Positions 26,159-34,994 of a DNA stretch of 64,000 bases are shown here, piece after piece (position 1 is the first letter of the stretch; each line of letters starts with the position of its first letter). Under the pieces are notes generated by a model. It made no database searches. It had not been told where the DNA came from and was given only the letters and a program-made list of their open reading frames with translations. The position numbers were made by a program, and so were the translations under genes. The DNA comes from Streptomyces sp. NBC_01431 (GTDB taxonomy: Bacteria > Actinomycetota > Actinomycetes > Streptomycetales > Streptomycetaceae), in NCBI RefSeq assembly GCF_036231355.1, contig NZ_CP109496.1, forward strand, positions 5,704,001-5,768,000, given 5' to 3'.

Positions 26159-26800
26159 CTACAGCCAGCCCTGCTGCCGAGCGGCCCGGACCGCCTCCAT
26201 GCGGTTGCGCGTGGAGGTCTTGCCGATCGCCGACGACAGGTAGTTGCGTACCGTCGACTCCGACAGGTGCAGCTTCTTCGCGATGTCGGACACCGTCGCG
26301 CCGTCCACCGAGGCGTTCAGGACGTCGCGTTCGCGGGCGGTCAGGGGGCTCGGGCCCGCGCTGAGGGCGGCGGCCGCGAGGGCCGGGTCGATGACGGTCT
26401 CGCCGCGCAGCACCCGGCGGATCGCCTCCGCGAGGTCCTCGACGGGACCGTCCTTCACGAGGAAGCCCGCCGCGCCGGCCTCCATCGCGCGGCGCAGATA
26501 GCCGGGGCGGCCGAACGTCGTGAGGATCATCACCCGGCAGTCCGGGACCTCCTCGCGGAGGTCGGCCGCCGCGTCCAGACCACTGCGGCCCGGCAGTTCG
26601 ATGTCAAGCAGGGCCACATCGGGACGCGACACGAGGGCCTCGGAGACGATCTTGTCGCCCGCCGAGACCTGGGCGACGACCTCCATGTCCTCTTCGAGCC
26701 CGAGCAGCAGCGCGAGCGCGCCGCGCATCATCCCCTGGTCCTCGGCGAGGAGAACCCTTGTACATCTTGCCGGCCGGTGGTCTTGGGGCATCTCATCCAT
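26159..26800 (-). CDS. NarL/FixJ-type response regulator
   Basis: 213 residues from the ATG at 26800 (an internal ATG at codon 4 is possible). The receiver domain has the acidic pair in LLAEDQ, phospho-acceptor D66 in ALLDIELPG and K116 in FLVKDG. The LuxR helix-turn-helix is at about 150-210 (LTARERDVLNASVDGATVSDIAKKLHLSESTVRNYLSSA). Its expected partner is the HisKA_3 kinase at 27250-28452, though a 449-base gap with a small gene lies between. It probably controls the ABC-2 transporter encoded upstream in the same direction. Confidence 0.9.
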   Translation of the reverse strand: MDEMPQDHRPARCTRVLLAEDQGMMRGALALLLGLEEDMEVVAQVSAGDKIVSEALVSRPDVALLDIELPGRSGLDAAADLREEVPDCRVMILTTFGRPGYLRRAMEAGAAGFLVKDGPVEDLAEAIRRVLRGETVIDPALAAAALSAGPSPLTARERDVLNASVDGATVSDIAKKLHLSESTVRNYLSSAIGKTSTRNRMEAVRAARQQGWL

Positions 26801-26809
26801 GCGGTCAGG

Positions 26810-27028
26810 CTACGGCCAGGACCCCAGCTCAGGGCACAGGAAAGCCCCGGCCGGCACGCAGGGGGCCGCTGAACCGGGGGCCGCTGAACGCCGCTCGCGG
26901 GCATGGGAAAGCCCGCTCGGCGAACCGCACGGGGCTTCATTCTCTGCGTACGCGTCCTCGTCCAGCCAAATGGTGGGCGAGTCGCCCTTGCCGGTGTCGG
27001 GGATGGTCCCCAGGAAACGCAAGCGCAT
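26810..27028 (-). CDS. Small protein, probably truncated or frameshifted
   Basis: 72 residues from the ATG at 27028, preceded by AGGGAGAGG. The start MRLRFLGTIPDTGKGDSPTIWLDEDAY matches the pattern of a common Streptomyces small-protein family (M-K/R-L-R-F-L-G...SPT-x-x...D-D-x-Y) that normally continues with a VQGW-type segment. After DAYAENEAP the sequence becomes Ser/Pro/Arg-rich and loses that pattern, which suggests a frameshifted remnant. It sits between the kinase and regulator genes. Confidence 0.5.
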   Translation of the reverse strand: MRLRFLGTIPDTGKGDSPTIWLDEDAYAENEAPCGSPSGLSHARERRSAAPGSAAPCVPAGAFLCPELGSWP

Positions 27029-27144
27029 GACCTCTCCCTCTGCCGATCCAGTTGCAGACGATTGCTCGACCATCGCCCGCACGGCTGAGCACGTCAAAAG
27101 GGCATGCCCGCACGGCACTTGATCCGGGGCCGGGAACGATGGAC

Positions 27145-27183
27145 GGCCCCGACAGTGCCCGGTGCAGGGCAGTCGTCGGGGCC
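27145..27183 (-). terminator. Hairpin downstream of sensor kinase
   Basis: GGCCCCGAC (27145-27153) pairs with GTCGGGGCC (27175-27183), and TGCCC with GGGCA inside. It lies 67 bases past the kinase stop and would separate it from the small gene and response regulator. There is no U-tract. Confidence 0.6.
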
Positions 27184-27249
27184 GACAACTCGCCCTAAGT
27201 GGCACGGAGTTGGTGGCTGGACCCCCGATTGGGCATGCCCGCCCCCGCG

Positions 27250-28452
27250 TCAGTGGTGGGCCGGGGTCGTGGTCAGTTCGGCGTCCAGGGCTGAGTCCTG
27301 GGGGTCCACCGGGAGTTCGGCGGTGACCTGGAAGCCGGTGCGGGGCGCGGGGCCCGCGGTCAGTGAGCCGCCCGCCGCGGCCAGGCGCTCGGTGAGGCCC
27401 TTGAGGCCCGTGCCGCCGATCCGCGGGGCGGGGGCGGGCGCGGCGGGCGCGCCCTTGCCGTTGTCGGTGATCTTCAGGGTCACGCGCTCCGGCGAGCCGT
27501 CCACCACGATCTCGCAGCGGCTGGCCGCACTGTGGCGTACGACGTTGGTGACCGCCTCGCGGACCACCCAGCCGAGCAGCGCCTCGGCCTGCGCGGGCAG
27601 TGGCGGCCCCGACTGGCGCACCACCGGCTCGACTTCGGCGGCGCTCAGGGCCGAGCGGGCCCGGTCGAGTTCGGTGGCGAGGCTGCCCTCGCGGTAGCCG
27701 GTGACGGCCTCGCGGATCTCGGTGAGCGCCTGGCGGCCGACCGACTCGATGTCGGCCACCTGGCCGAGGGCCGCGTCCAGGTCGCGCCGGGCGATCCGGC
27801 GAGCAGCCTCCGACTTCACCACGATGACGGACAGGGTGTGGCCGAGCAGGTCGTGCAGATCGCGGGAGAAGCGCAGGCGCTCCTTCTCGACCGCGGTACG
27901 GGCCAACTCCTGCCGGGTGTCACGCAGTTCGCGGATCGTGTCGGAGAGGGAGAGCAGCGCCGCGATCACCATGCCGGACATGAACGTCCCGTACGCGATG
28001 GTCATGTTGCTCCACGGGTCGCCGGTCCTGAGCCCCGAGATCGCCCCCACCGACACCGCCAGGACCAGGATCACGTAGCCGAGCCGCTTGTCGCGTACCG
28101 CCGCGCCGCAGGTCAGCGAGAGCAGCGGGAAGAACAGGAGCCAGACGCCGCCGTAGCCGAGTCCGAGGGCGTAGGTGACGGCGGCGAGAGCGCCGAGCAG
28201 GACCAGGGTCGCCCGCTCCTCGCGCCGCTGCTTGTCCAGGGCGCGGAAGGCGACGTTCGCGTACAGCACGACGAAGGCGAGGATGCCGAGGCCGCCGAGC
28301 CAGGGGTATTCCACCTTGCCCTTGGCCACCTCGACGACGGCGCCGGTGCCCATCAACAGCCACGGCAGGAAGGTGTAGCCGTTGGCGGGCGGGCCGGGGG
28401 ACTCGCAGGCCTTCTCGCCCCGCGACGGCAGTTTCGGCAGCAGTGATGGCAT
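27250..28452 (-). CDS. Sensor histidine kinase, HisKA_3 type
   Basis: 400 residues from the ATG at 28452, chosen because GGGGAG lies 7 bases upstream; an in-frame ATG at 28479 would add nine residues. About five membrane helices (30-165) precede a short coiled stalk. The dimerisation motif RFSRDLHDLLGHTLS has the likely phosphorylated H200. The HATPase domain shows REAVTNVVRHSAAS and ITDNGKGAP. The ABC-2 permease gene ends 55 bases upstream, so kinase and transporter likely form one operon that senses and exports or resists an agent (inference). Confidence 0.9.
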   Translation of the reverse strand: MPSLLPKLPSRGEKACESPGPPANGYTFLPWLLMGTGAVVEVAKGKVEYPWLGGLGILAFVVLYANVAFRALDKQRREERATLVLLGALAAVTYALGLGYGGVWLLFFPLLSLTCGAAVRDKRLGYVILVLAVSVGAISGLRTGDPWSNMTIAYGTFMSGMVIAALLSLSDTIRELRDTRQELARTAVEKERLRFSRDLHDLLGHTLSVIVVKSEAARRIARRDLDAALGQVADIESVGRQALTEIREAVTGYREGSLATELDRARSALSAAEVEPVVRQSGPPLPAQAEALLGWVVREAVTNVVRHSAASRCEIVVDGSPERVTLKITDNGKGAPAAPAPAPRIGGTGLKGLTERLAAAGGSLTAGPAPRTGFQVTAELPVDPQDSALDAELTTTPAHH

Positions 28453-28507
28453 CTCGTTCTCCCCGTGACTACGGCTCATGAGTTCACCCGGCCCCGGTGC
28501 CCGGCAC

Positions 28508-29233
28508 TCACGCGGTCCGTGCGGACCGACGGTAGGAGACCACGGCGTACGCACCGAAGGCCACCAGCCAGGCTCCCATCAGGGCGATGGTGGCCGCGCC
28601 CGGGGCGTGGCCCTGCGAGGTGGCCCAGCCCAGGTCGGCGAAGCGGTGGGTGGGAGTGTACTCGGCGATCTCGCGCAGCCAGCCGGGGAAGGCCGAGACC
28701 GGGAACCACAGGCCGCCGAGGATCGCGAGGCCCATCAGGCAGGCCACGTTGACCACCCCGGTGGCCTGCGCGGACAGCCGGTAGCCGTTGCCGAGGCCCA
28801 GCATCGTGAAGGGCAGCGCCCCGATCCACAGCAGCAGTGTGAGCGCCACCCACTGCCAGGCGTCCAGGCGCACGCCGTTGATCAGCGCGCCGGACAGGAG
28901 CACGGCGAGGATGCCGGGAAGCACGGTCACCGAGCCGCTGATCGCCCGCCCGGTCACCACCCGGGTCGGCCGCAGCGGAGCGATCCGCATCTGCCGCAGC
29001 CAGCCGATCGCCTTGTCGGAGGCGACACCGGTCCCGGTGCCGAGCGCCGAGCCCAGCGCGCCGTAGGCCGCCATGCCGACCATCGAGGAGACCTTCCAGT
29101 CGGCGTCGCTGTTCTGGCCGCCGCCGATGTTGGTGAAGAGCAGGTACATCAGCACCGGCATTCCGATGCCGAAGACCACGAAGGAGGCGTCACGGAGCGT
29201 GCGCCGCATCTCCAGCTTGATGTACTCGAACAT
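28508..29233 (-). CDS. ABC-2 type permease
   Basis: 241 residues with six hydrophobic segments, starting MFEYIKLEMRRTLRD and including a typical LNYLSAQATGVVNVACLMGLAILGG-like helix before the conserved GLWFPVSAFPGWLREIAEYTPTHRF loop of ABC-2 permeases. The ATG overlaps the ATPase stop (TGATG), so the pair is coupled. It likely exports a drug or lipid in concert with the ATPase. Confidence 0.9.
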   Translation of the reverse strand: MFEYIKLEMRRTLRDASFVVFGIGMPVLMYLLFTNIGGGQNSDADWKVSSMVGMAAYGALGSALGTGTGVASDKAIGWLRQMRIAPLRPTRVVTGRAISGSVTVLPGILAVLLSGALINGVRLDAWQWVALTLLLWIGALPFTMLGLGNGYRLSAQATGVVNVACLMGLAILGGLWFPVSAFPGWLREIAEYTPTHRFADLGWATSQGHAPGAATIALMGAWLVAFGAYAVVSYRRSARTA

Positions 29234-30147
29234 CAGACGGTCTCGCTTTCGCGTGCGGTGAGGGAGAGGAAGGCGTCTTCGAGGCTGGCCGGGGCCACTT
29301 CGAGGCGGCGTACGGCGCCCATCGCGGCCAGCGCGACGACGGTGGCGTCCGAGTCGTCGGTGCGCAGGTGGGCCCGGTCGCCGCGGATCTCCACCGCGGC
29401 CACCCCGGGCAGCAGCGCGAGGCCCTCGGTCGCCATGCCCGCCAGGTCGAAGGAGACCAGGCTGCCGCCGGCCGCCCGCTTGATGGACTCGCCGGGGCCG
29501 TCGGCGACGATGCGGCCCCGGTCGATGACGACGATCCGGTCGGCGTTGTCGTCGGCCTCTTCGAGGTAGTGCGTGGAGAACATCACGGTGTTGCCGCGCC
29601 CGGCGTAGACGCGCATCGAATCCCAGAACGCCCGGCGCGCCTCCACGTCGAGCGCGGCCGTCGGCTCGTCGAGCAGCAGCAGTTCGGGGTTGCCGGCAAG
29701 CGCCATGGCGAACCGGACCCGCTGGGTCTGGCCGCCGGAGAGCTTGTCGACCCGGCGGTCGGCGAACTCGGTGAGCCCGGCGAGCGCGAGCGCCTCGGCG
29801 ACCGGCATCGGCTTCGGGTACATGCTGGCGATGAAGAACACCAGCTCGCGCACGGTGACCCGGGGGACCGCCCCGCCCTCCTGGAGCATCGCCCCGATCA
29901 GGCCCGCCCGTACGGCCTGCTCCGGGGTCCGCCCGAAGATCCGCACCTCGCCCGCGTCGGGTTCGTTCAGCCCGAGCAGCAGGCTGATGGTGGTGGACTT
30001 GCCGGCCCCGTTGCGGCCGAGCAGCGCGACGGTCTCGCCGCGTCCGATGGTCAGTTCGGCCCCGTTCACGGCCCGGACCGCCCCGTAGGACTTCACCACC
30101 CCGCTGAAGCGGACCGCCGTCGCGCTCTGTGTCGTCATCTGCGTCAT
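29233..30147 (-). CDS. ABC transporter ATPase (ABC-2/DrrA-like)
   Basis: 304 residues from the ATG at 30147; an ATG at 30138 is possible and neither has a strong ribosome site. Walker A is GRNGAGKST, the signature LSGGQTQR, Walker B LLLLDEPT, and the switch His is in FSTHYLEE. The C-terminal extension after about residue 215 is the regulatory domain seen in DrrA-type export ATPases. It opens the four-gene direction ATPase-permease-kinase-(small gene)-regulator. Its promoter region is shared with the divergent MaoC operon and its two operators. Confidence 0.92.
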   Translation of the reverse strand: MTQMTTQSATAVRFSGVVKSYGAVRAVNGAELTIGRGETVALLGRNGAGKSTTISLLLGLNEPDAGEVRIFGRTPEQAVRAGLIGAMLQEGGAVPRVTVRELVFFIASMYPKPMPVAEALALAGLTEFADRRVDKLSGGQTQRVRFAMALAGNPELLLLDEPTAALDVEARRAFWDSMRVYAGRGNTVMFSTHYLEEADDNADRIVVIDRGRIVADGPGESIKRAAGGSLVSFDLAGMATEGLALLPGVAAVEIRGDRAHLRTDDSDATVVALAAMGAVRRLEVAPASLEDAFLSLTARESETV

Positions 30148-30246
30148 GCCCTGAACGCTACGGAGTGCCAAGGGGCGCGCCCCAGATGCGGTTGTACGGA
30201 CCTGGGCAGGACAAATGTCATGGTGCGGGGCGCCCAAGGAGGGTAT

Positions 30247-30261
30247 CTGACGCGACGTCAG
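30247..30261. promoter_or_regulatory. CTGAC-N5-GTCAG operator before MaoC operon
   Basis: CTGACGCGACGTCAG has perfect 5-bp arms in the same spacing as the sites at 15841 and 21099. It lies 173 bases before the hydratase ATG and 100 bases from the divergent ATPase start. Confidence 0.6.
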
Positions 30262-30310
30262 GAGGCTTCACAACTGCTGGGGCGTGCGCTATACCTAGGG
30301 GCCATCGGCC

Positions 30311-30324
30311 TAGAACGCGTTCTA
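30311..30324. promoter_or_regulatory. KstR-type operator before MaoC operon
   Basis: TAGAACGCGTTCTA is a perfect palindrome and a full match to TnnAACnnGTTnnA, the strongest copy in the window. A partial second copy overlaps its end (TAGAACGGGTCCTC, from 30323). Confidence 0.75.
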
Positions 30325-30433
30325 GAACGGGTCCTCGGTCCGGTCCAGTACGACCTCGGTGCGGCCGACGGTGCGGACGACCGCGCCGAGGTCTTCCTCC
30401 GTGCCCGCACAACGCTCAAGGAGCAGCATCCAC

Positions 30434-31288
30434 ATGCCCATTGATGCCGCGAAGGCGATCGCCGCCGAGCCCCGGTCCACCAGGATCACCTGGGACCACA
30501 AGGACGTACAGCTCTACCACCTGGGGCTCGGCGCGGGCGCTCCGGCCACCGACCCCGACGAGCTGCGCTACACCCTGGAGTCACGGCTGCACGTCCTGCC
30601 CTCCTTCGCGACCGTCGCGGGCGCCGGGATGGGCGTGGTCGGCGGGCTGTCCGCGCCCGGCATCGAGGTGGACCTGGCGGCCGTGCTGCACGGGGGGCAG
30701 ACCATCACCCTGCACCGGCCGATCCCCGTGCGGGGCGAGGCCACCTCGACCTCACGCGTCGCCGCCGTCTACGACAAGGGCAAGGCCGCCATCCTGGTCC
30801 TGCGCACCGAGGCCGCCGACGCGGACGGGCCGCTGTGGACCAGTGACGCGCAGATCTTCGTGCGGGGCGAGGGTGGCTTCGGCGGGGACCGGGGGCCCTC
30901 GGCGCGTGTCGAGCAGCCCGACCGGGCCCCCGACCAGGTGGTCGAGCGTCCCGTCCGCGAGGAGCAGGCGCTGCTCTACCGGCTGTCCGGCGACTGGAAC
31001 CCGCTGCACGCCGACCCCGACTTCGCCAAGCTCGCGGGCTTCGACCGGCCCATCCTGCACGGGCTCTGCACCTACGGGATGACGCTGAAGGCCGTCGTGG
31101 ACACGCTCCTGGACGGCGACGTGACCCGCGTCCGCTCGTACGCCACCCGCTTCACCGGCGTCGTCTTCCCGGGCGAGACCCTGCGCATCCGGATGTGGTC
31201 GGGCCCCGGCCGTGTCCAGGTGTCGGTGACAGCCGTCGAACGGGACGACGCGCCGGTGCTTTCCGACACCATCGTGGAACACAACTGA
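30434..31288 (+). CDS. MaoC-family enoyl-CoA hydratase
   Basis: 284 residues from the ATG at 30434, with AAGGAG upstream. The double hot-dog architecture is seen: an N-terminal non-catalytic half and a C-terminal half with the R-specific hydratase motif YRLSGDWNPLHADPDFA. D187 and H192 form the catalytic dyad, followed by PILHGLCTYG. It should hydrate 2-enoyl-CoA to (3R)-hydroxyacyl-CoA, the step after the acyl-CoA dehydrogenase. It begins a three-gene unit with an alcohol dehydrogenase and an SDR under a KstR-type box, resembling the actinobacterial steroid side-chain beta-oxidation set. Confidence 0.92.
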   Translation: MPIDAAKAIAAEPRSTRITWDHKDVQLYHLGLGAGAPATDPDELRYTLESRLHVLPSFATVAGAGMGVVGGLSAPGIEVDLAAVLHGGQTITLHRPIPVRGEATSTSRVAAVYDKGKAAILVLRTEAADADGPLWTSDAQIFVRGEGGFGGDRGPSARVEQPDRAPDQVVERPVREEQALLYRLSGDWNPLHADPDFAKLAGFDRPILHGLCTYGMTLKAVVDTLLDGDVTRVRSYATRFTGVVFPGETLRIRMWSGPGRVQVSVTAVERDDAPVLSDTIVEHN

Positions 31289-31322
31289 CCTTGTTCCCAA
31301 GGGACTTGAGGGGAGCCGCGCC

Positions 31323-32399
31323 ATGCGCGCAGCCGTACTGCACGAGATCGGCCAGGACAAGCTCGACGTGCTCGACGACGTGGAGGCGACCGGCTTCGGG
31401 CCGGGGAAGGTCAAGCTCCGCGTCCGCGCCACCGGGCTCTGCCACTCCGACCTCTCGGCGATGAGCGGCGTGCTGCCGCAGCCCGCGCCGTTCGTCCCCG
31501 GCCACGAGGGGGCCGGGGAGGTCATCGACGTGGGCGACGGTGTGACGAGCCTGAAGCAGGGCGACCGGGTGCTGATGTGCTGGCTGCCCGCGTGCGGGGC
31601 CTGCCCGTCCTGCAGGCGGGGCCAGACCCAGCTGTGCCTGGCCGGGTTCATGAACGCCGGAACCCCCAACTTCAGGCGGCCCGGCGGCGACGTGTTCGGC
31701 TTCGCGGGCACCGGCACCTTCGCCGAGGAGGTCGTCGTGGCGGCCGGCTGCGCGGTGCCGATCCCCGACGACGTGCCGTACGAGATCGCCGCGCTGATCG
31801 GCTGCGGGGTGACCACCGGCCTCGGCGCGGCCATCAACACCGCGAAGGTGGAGGCGGGCTCGTCCGTCGCGGTCATCGGGTGCGGCGGGGTCGGGATCTC
31901 CACCATCCAGGGCGCCCGGGTGCAGGGCGCGGCGCAGATCGTCGCCGTCGACCCGGTGGCGTCCCGGCGCGAGGCGGCGCTGAGGTTCGGCGCCACCGAG
32001 GCGGTTTCGCCGGACGAGTTCGCCGACGCCAAGCAGCGCGTGACGGCGGGCGAGGGCTTCGACTACGTCTTCGAGGTGGTCGGCAGGTCCGCGACCGCCC
32101 GCACCGCGTACGAGAACACCCGGCGCGGCGGCACCCTGTGCGTGGTCGGCGCGGGCGCCATGGACGACTTCTTCCAGGTCAACATGTTCGAGCTGTTCTT
32201 CGACGAGAAGCGCATCCTGCCGTCGATGTACGGCGGCGGCGACGTGCTCCGCTCCTACGAGCGGGCCATAGCGCTGTGGCGGGCGGGCCGGATCGACCTG
32301 GAGGGCCTGATCACCCACCGGGTGCAGCTGGCGGGGATCAACGACGCCCTCGACCAGATGCGCAGCGGCGAGGCCCTGCGCACCTGCATCGAGATCTGA
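31323..32399 (+). CDS. Zinc-dependent alcohol dehydrogenase (MDR superfamily)
   Basis: 358 residues from the ATG at 31323 after GAGGGGAG. Catalytic zinc ligands C40 (GLCHSDLS) and H61 (PGHEGAG) are present. The structural zinc loop cysteines are in CWLPACGACPSCRRGQTQLC, and the NAD site is VAVIGCGGVGISTIQGA. It oxidises an alcohol to an aldehyde or ketone with NAD+. Its place between the MaoC hydratase and SDR suggests action on a hydroxylated side chain or CoA ester. It could feed the KstR-box-linked aldehyde dehydrogenase at 1065 (inference). Confidence 0.92.
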   Translation: MRAAVLHEIGQDKLDVLDDVEATGFGPGKVKLRVRATGLCHSDLSAMSGVLPQPAPFVPGHEGAGEVIDVGDGVTSLKQGDRVLMCWLPACGACPSCRRGQTQLCLAGFMNAGTPNFRRPGGDVFGFAGTGTFAEEVVVAAGCAVPIPDDVPYEIAALIGCGVTTGLGAAINTAKVEAGSSVAVIGCGGVGISTIQGARVQGAAQIVAVDPVASRREAALRFGATEAVSPDEFADAKQRVTAGEGFDYVFEVVGRSATARTAYENTRRGGTLCVVGAGAMDDFFQVNMFELFFDEKRILPSMYGGGDVLRSYERAIALWRAGRIDLEGLITHRVQLAGINDALDQMRSGEALRTCIEI

Positions 32400-32444
32400 G
32401 CCCGCCCCGGCCGTTCATCCCCACTGCGAGAGGACCCAACCGGC

Positions 32445-33389
32445 ATGGCAGCACTGCCACTTGAAGGCCTGTCCGCGATCGTCACCGGAGCCGGGCGCGG
32501 CCTCGGCCGGGCCGAGGCACTGGAACTCGCCCGGCTCGGCGCGGCCGTCGTCGTCAACGACTTCGGCCGGCCGGGCCGCGACGGCTCGGGCCAGGCGTCG
32601 AAGGGCCCGGCCGAGGACGTCGCCGCCGAGATCCGGGCCGCCGGCGGGACGGCCGTCGCCCACACCGGGGACGTGGCCGACCACCAACAGGCCCGGGAAC
32701 TGGTCCAGTTGGCCATCGACACGTACGGCAAGCTCGACATCCTGGTCAACAACGCGGGCATCCTGCGGGACCGGATGATCTTCTCGATGAGCGAGTCCGA
32801 GTGGGACTCGGTGATCCATGTGCACCTCAAGGGGCACTTCAACACCACCCACTTCGCCGCCTCGCACTGGCGCGAGCGCTCCAAGGCCACCGGCGGCCCG
32901 GTCTACGGCCGGATCGTCAACACCTCCTCGGAGGCCTTCCTCGCCGGTTCGGCGGGCCAGCCCAACTACGCGGCGGCCAAGGGCGGCATCGTGGGCCTGA
33001 CCACCTCGACGGCGCTGGCGCTCGGCAAGTACGGGGTGACGGCCAACGCCATCTGCCCGCGCGCCCGCACGCGCATGACCGAGGACGTGTTCGCGGGTTT
33101 CCAGGAGCCCGAGGAGGGGCAGCTCGACCCGCTGGCGCCCGAGCACGTCTCGCCGCTGGTCGGCTACCTGGCGTCCCCGGCGGCGGCCAAGGTCAACGGC
33201 CAGCTCCTCGTGGTGCACGGCGGAATGGTCGCGATCGTGGAACGGCCCAGGGTGGCCGCCAAGTTCGACTCCGCGAAGGAGGCCTTCTCGTATGAGGAGC
33301 TGGACGAGCTGATCTCGCCGTACTACGAGGACCGGCCCGCCGGCGAGACCTTCGCCGCGGCCGAGGTGCTCGGCCTCAAGCGGGGCTGA
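32445..33389 (+). CDS. Short-chain dehydrogenase, (3R)-hydroxyacyl-CoA dehydrogenase-like
   Basis: 314 residues from the ATG at 32445. The NAD-binding motif is TGAGRGLGRAEA, the structural motif NNAGILRD, and the catalytic region NTSSEAF...YAAAKGG gives Ser, Tyr and Lys. A C-terminal extension of about 60 residues (RVAAKFDSAKEAFSYEELDELI) is longer than classical SDRs and matches the size of the steroid-type Hsd4A/ChsB1 group. It probably oxidises the (3R)-hydroxyacyl-CoA formed by the MaoC hydratase, leaving a 3-ketoacyl-CoA for the thiolase at 23348. Confidence 0.9.
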   Translation: MAALPLEGLSAIVTGAGRGLGRAEALELARLGAAVVVNDFGRPGRDGSGQASKGPAEDVAAEIRAAGGTAVAHTGDVADHQQARELVQLAIDTYGKLDILVNNAGILRDRMIFSMSESEWDSVIHVHLKGHFNTTHFAASHWRERSKATGGPVYGRIVNTSSEAFLAGSAGQPNYAAAKGGIVGLTTSTALALGKYGVTANAICPRARTRMTEDVFAGFQEPEEGQLDPLAPEHVSPLVGYLASPAAAKVNGQLLVVHGGMVAIVERPRVAAKFDSAKEAFSYEELDELISPYYEDRPAGETFAAAEVLGLKRG

Positions 33390-33441
33390 GCCAGGCACCG
33401 CACAGCAAGGCCCCCGGGGGTCTTCAGTACCTCAAAATCCA

Positions 33442-33484
33442 CGGTCCCCGCAGCTCCCTGAAAGTCAGGGTGTTGCGGGGACCG
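33442..33484. terminator. Bidirectional terminator hairpin
   Basis: An 11-bp outer stem (CGGTCCCCGCA with TGCGGGGACCG) and a 6-bp inner stem (CCCTGA with TCAGGG, loop AAG) are separated by a symmetric 3-base internal loop. It lies between the convergent SDR (stop 33389) and the small gene ending at 33531. A short GGCCCCCGGGGGTC repeat precedes it. Confidence 0.7.
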
Positions 33485-33530
33485 GTAGACCCCCCGTACG
33501 CCCCCGGGGGCCTCTGCGCGTACGGCGACG

Positions 33531-33677
33531 TCAGGCGTTGCTGCCCGCGTTCTCCTCGCGGCGGTGGCGGCCGTGGGCCGGCGTCACCGAGTCCTCGGTC
33601 GCCGCGGCCCCGCCCCGGTGCTTGCCTGCGCCGTCGTTCCCCGTCTCCTGCGGACGGATGTCGGTCTGGTTGGACAT
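33531..33677 (-). CDS. Small hydrophilic protein of unknown function
   Basis: 48 residues from the ATG at 33677: MSNQTDIRPQETGNDGAGK, then an HRGGAAATEDS stretch and a basic end HGRHRREENAGSNA. It is highly charged with no hydrophobic segment and looks intrinsically disordered. The third-position GC bias and a GGTGA-like ribosome site support a real gene, and short TGxxGxGKHRG-type proteins occur widely in Streptomyces. No function can be assigned. Confidence 0.6.
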   Translation of the reverse strand: MSNQTDIRPQETGNDGAGKHRGGAAATEDSVTPAHGRHRREENAGSNA

Positions 33678-33732
33678 GAGCTGTGGTCACCCCGTTGTTG
33701 TGTTCACGTATCCCTCGTACAGCGCGTCGATT

Positions 33733-34854
33733 CTAACGATCACTCGACGGCTGCCGACGCCCGGTCAGGGGTGCCTGGGCCAGGGGTACGGGCTTGGGCG
33801 CGGCGGGCTTGACGGGGGCCGGCGGCGGGGCGGGGGCGGGGTCCGGCGGTGCCGTCATGCCGACCACGGCACAGGGGGTCGCCTCCGTGCTCGACGGAAG
33901 CCGGAGCACGCCCCCGGGCGTCCACAGCCCGTGGCCCGCCAACCACCCCTGCGGGGCGGCCAGTTGGTGCAGATGGCGGCCGGCCGGGCGCCAGATGCCG
34001 AGCCAGCTGCCGCCCGCCGCGTCGATGCGCAGGGCCACCGCGCACGACTCCGGCACCAGGACCTGGCCCGGCTGGATGGCGAACGGCGTCACGGCCGCGT
34101 CCGCCAGGCGCAGGCACTCGGGGAAGCGGATGGGGAGCGCGGAGCCCAGCACGCCCCAGCCGAGGCGGTCGTGGCCCGGCGCGTTGGAGCGGATCAGGAG
34201 CAGTCCGCTGTCGGCGTCCGCGAGCAGCAGCCGGTCGTCGCTGTCCTCGGTGATTTCGAGCAACTCGGTGACCTCGCCGCCGCGTTCCAGGTCGACGGCC
34301 ACCGCCTTGGTGCGGCCGTCCAGCTCCCGGTCGAGCGCGAGCATCCGGCCGGTGCGGTCCAGCCACACCCCGCCCGAGCAGTGCCCCTTGACCCGGGCCA
34401 CCAGCTCGGGCCCGAACGCGCCGCCCGCCACCAGCCACAGCGCGGTGTCGGCCGGGCCGGCCGCCAGGGCGTAGGCGCAACTGCCGTCCGGGGACGGCGG
34501 AAGCAGCACGAGTCCGTCCGGCGCCGCTTCGACCGAGCCCAGCGGCAGCTCGCCGGTGCCGGGCCCGGTGGGGTAGAGCAGCGCGAAGGAGTGCCGATCG
34601 GCGATGCGGCGGTGGATGAGGACCCTGCCGTCCGCCATGGGCAGCACCCCGGCGTCGGGCTCCTCCGGCTGGTTGCCGGGGAGCGGGACCGCGTACGGCT
34701 CGGGGCCGTCGAGCGTCCAGCGCTCCGGGAACCAGGTGTCCTGTCCGCCGTGCCGTACCAGCCTCGCGGCGTACGCGCCGTTCGCGGTGATCGCGAATCC
34801 CGTGTTCCCGACCGTGCCGCCCCCAGCGGCGGTCTCGATGGCCAAAGCCGTCAT
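33733..34854 (-). CDS. Hypothetical beta-rich protein
   Basis: 373 residues. The ATG at 34854 is preferred (GGAGG 11 bases upstream); a GTG at 34866 in frame would add four residues. The sequence is a run of short beta-like blocks with repeated W-x-x-G/D and LLxxSPDGS patterns (VLLPPSPDGSCAYALAAG, GVWLDRTGRMLALDRELDG, DDRLLLADADSGLLLIRS), suggestive of a beta-propeller. A Pro/Ala-rich tail closes the protein. No signal peptide or catalytic motif is visible. Confidence 0.7.
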   Translation of the reverse strand: MTALAIETAAGGGTVGNTGFAITANGAYAARLVRHGGQDTWFPERWTLDGPEPYAVPLPGNQPEEPDAGVLPMADGRVLIHRRIADRHSFALLYPTGPGTGELPLGSVEAAPDGLVLLPPSPDGSCAYALAAGPADTALWLVAGGAFGPELVARVKGHCSGGVWLDRTGRMLALDRELDGRTKAVAVDLERGGEVTELLEITEDSDDRLLLADADSGLLLIRSNAPGHDRLGWGVLGSALPIRFPECLRLADAAVTPFAIQPGQVLVPESCAVALRIDAAGGSWLGIWRPAGRHLHQLAAPQGWLAGHGLWTPGGVLRLPSSTEATPCAVVGMTAPPDPAPAPPPAPVKPAAPKPVPLAQAPLTGRRQPSSDR

Positions 34855-34994
34855 CTGATGGCTCACCTCCGGCCCCCGAAGCTAGTTTTCGCACTTCCTG
34901 ACGAACAACACGAGACCACTCGCTTCACACCAAAGGGTGGTGGTCGGGCGATTCTGCTGTGCGGGGGGATACGGGTATGCAGGAACGTTTTATG

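Noticed and set aside
30323..30336. A second KstR box overlapping the one at 30311
   Set aside because: TAGAACGGGTCCTC misses two fixed positions (GTC for GTT and C for the last A), so it was not counted as a site.
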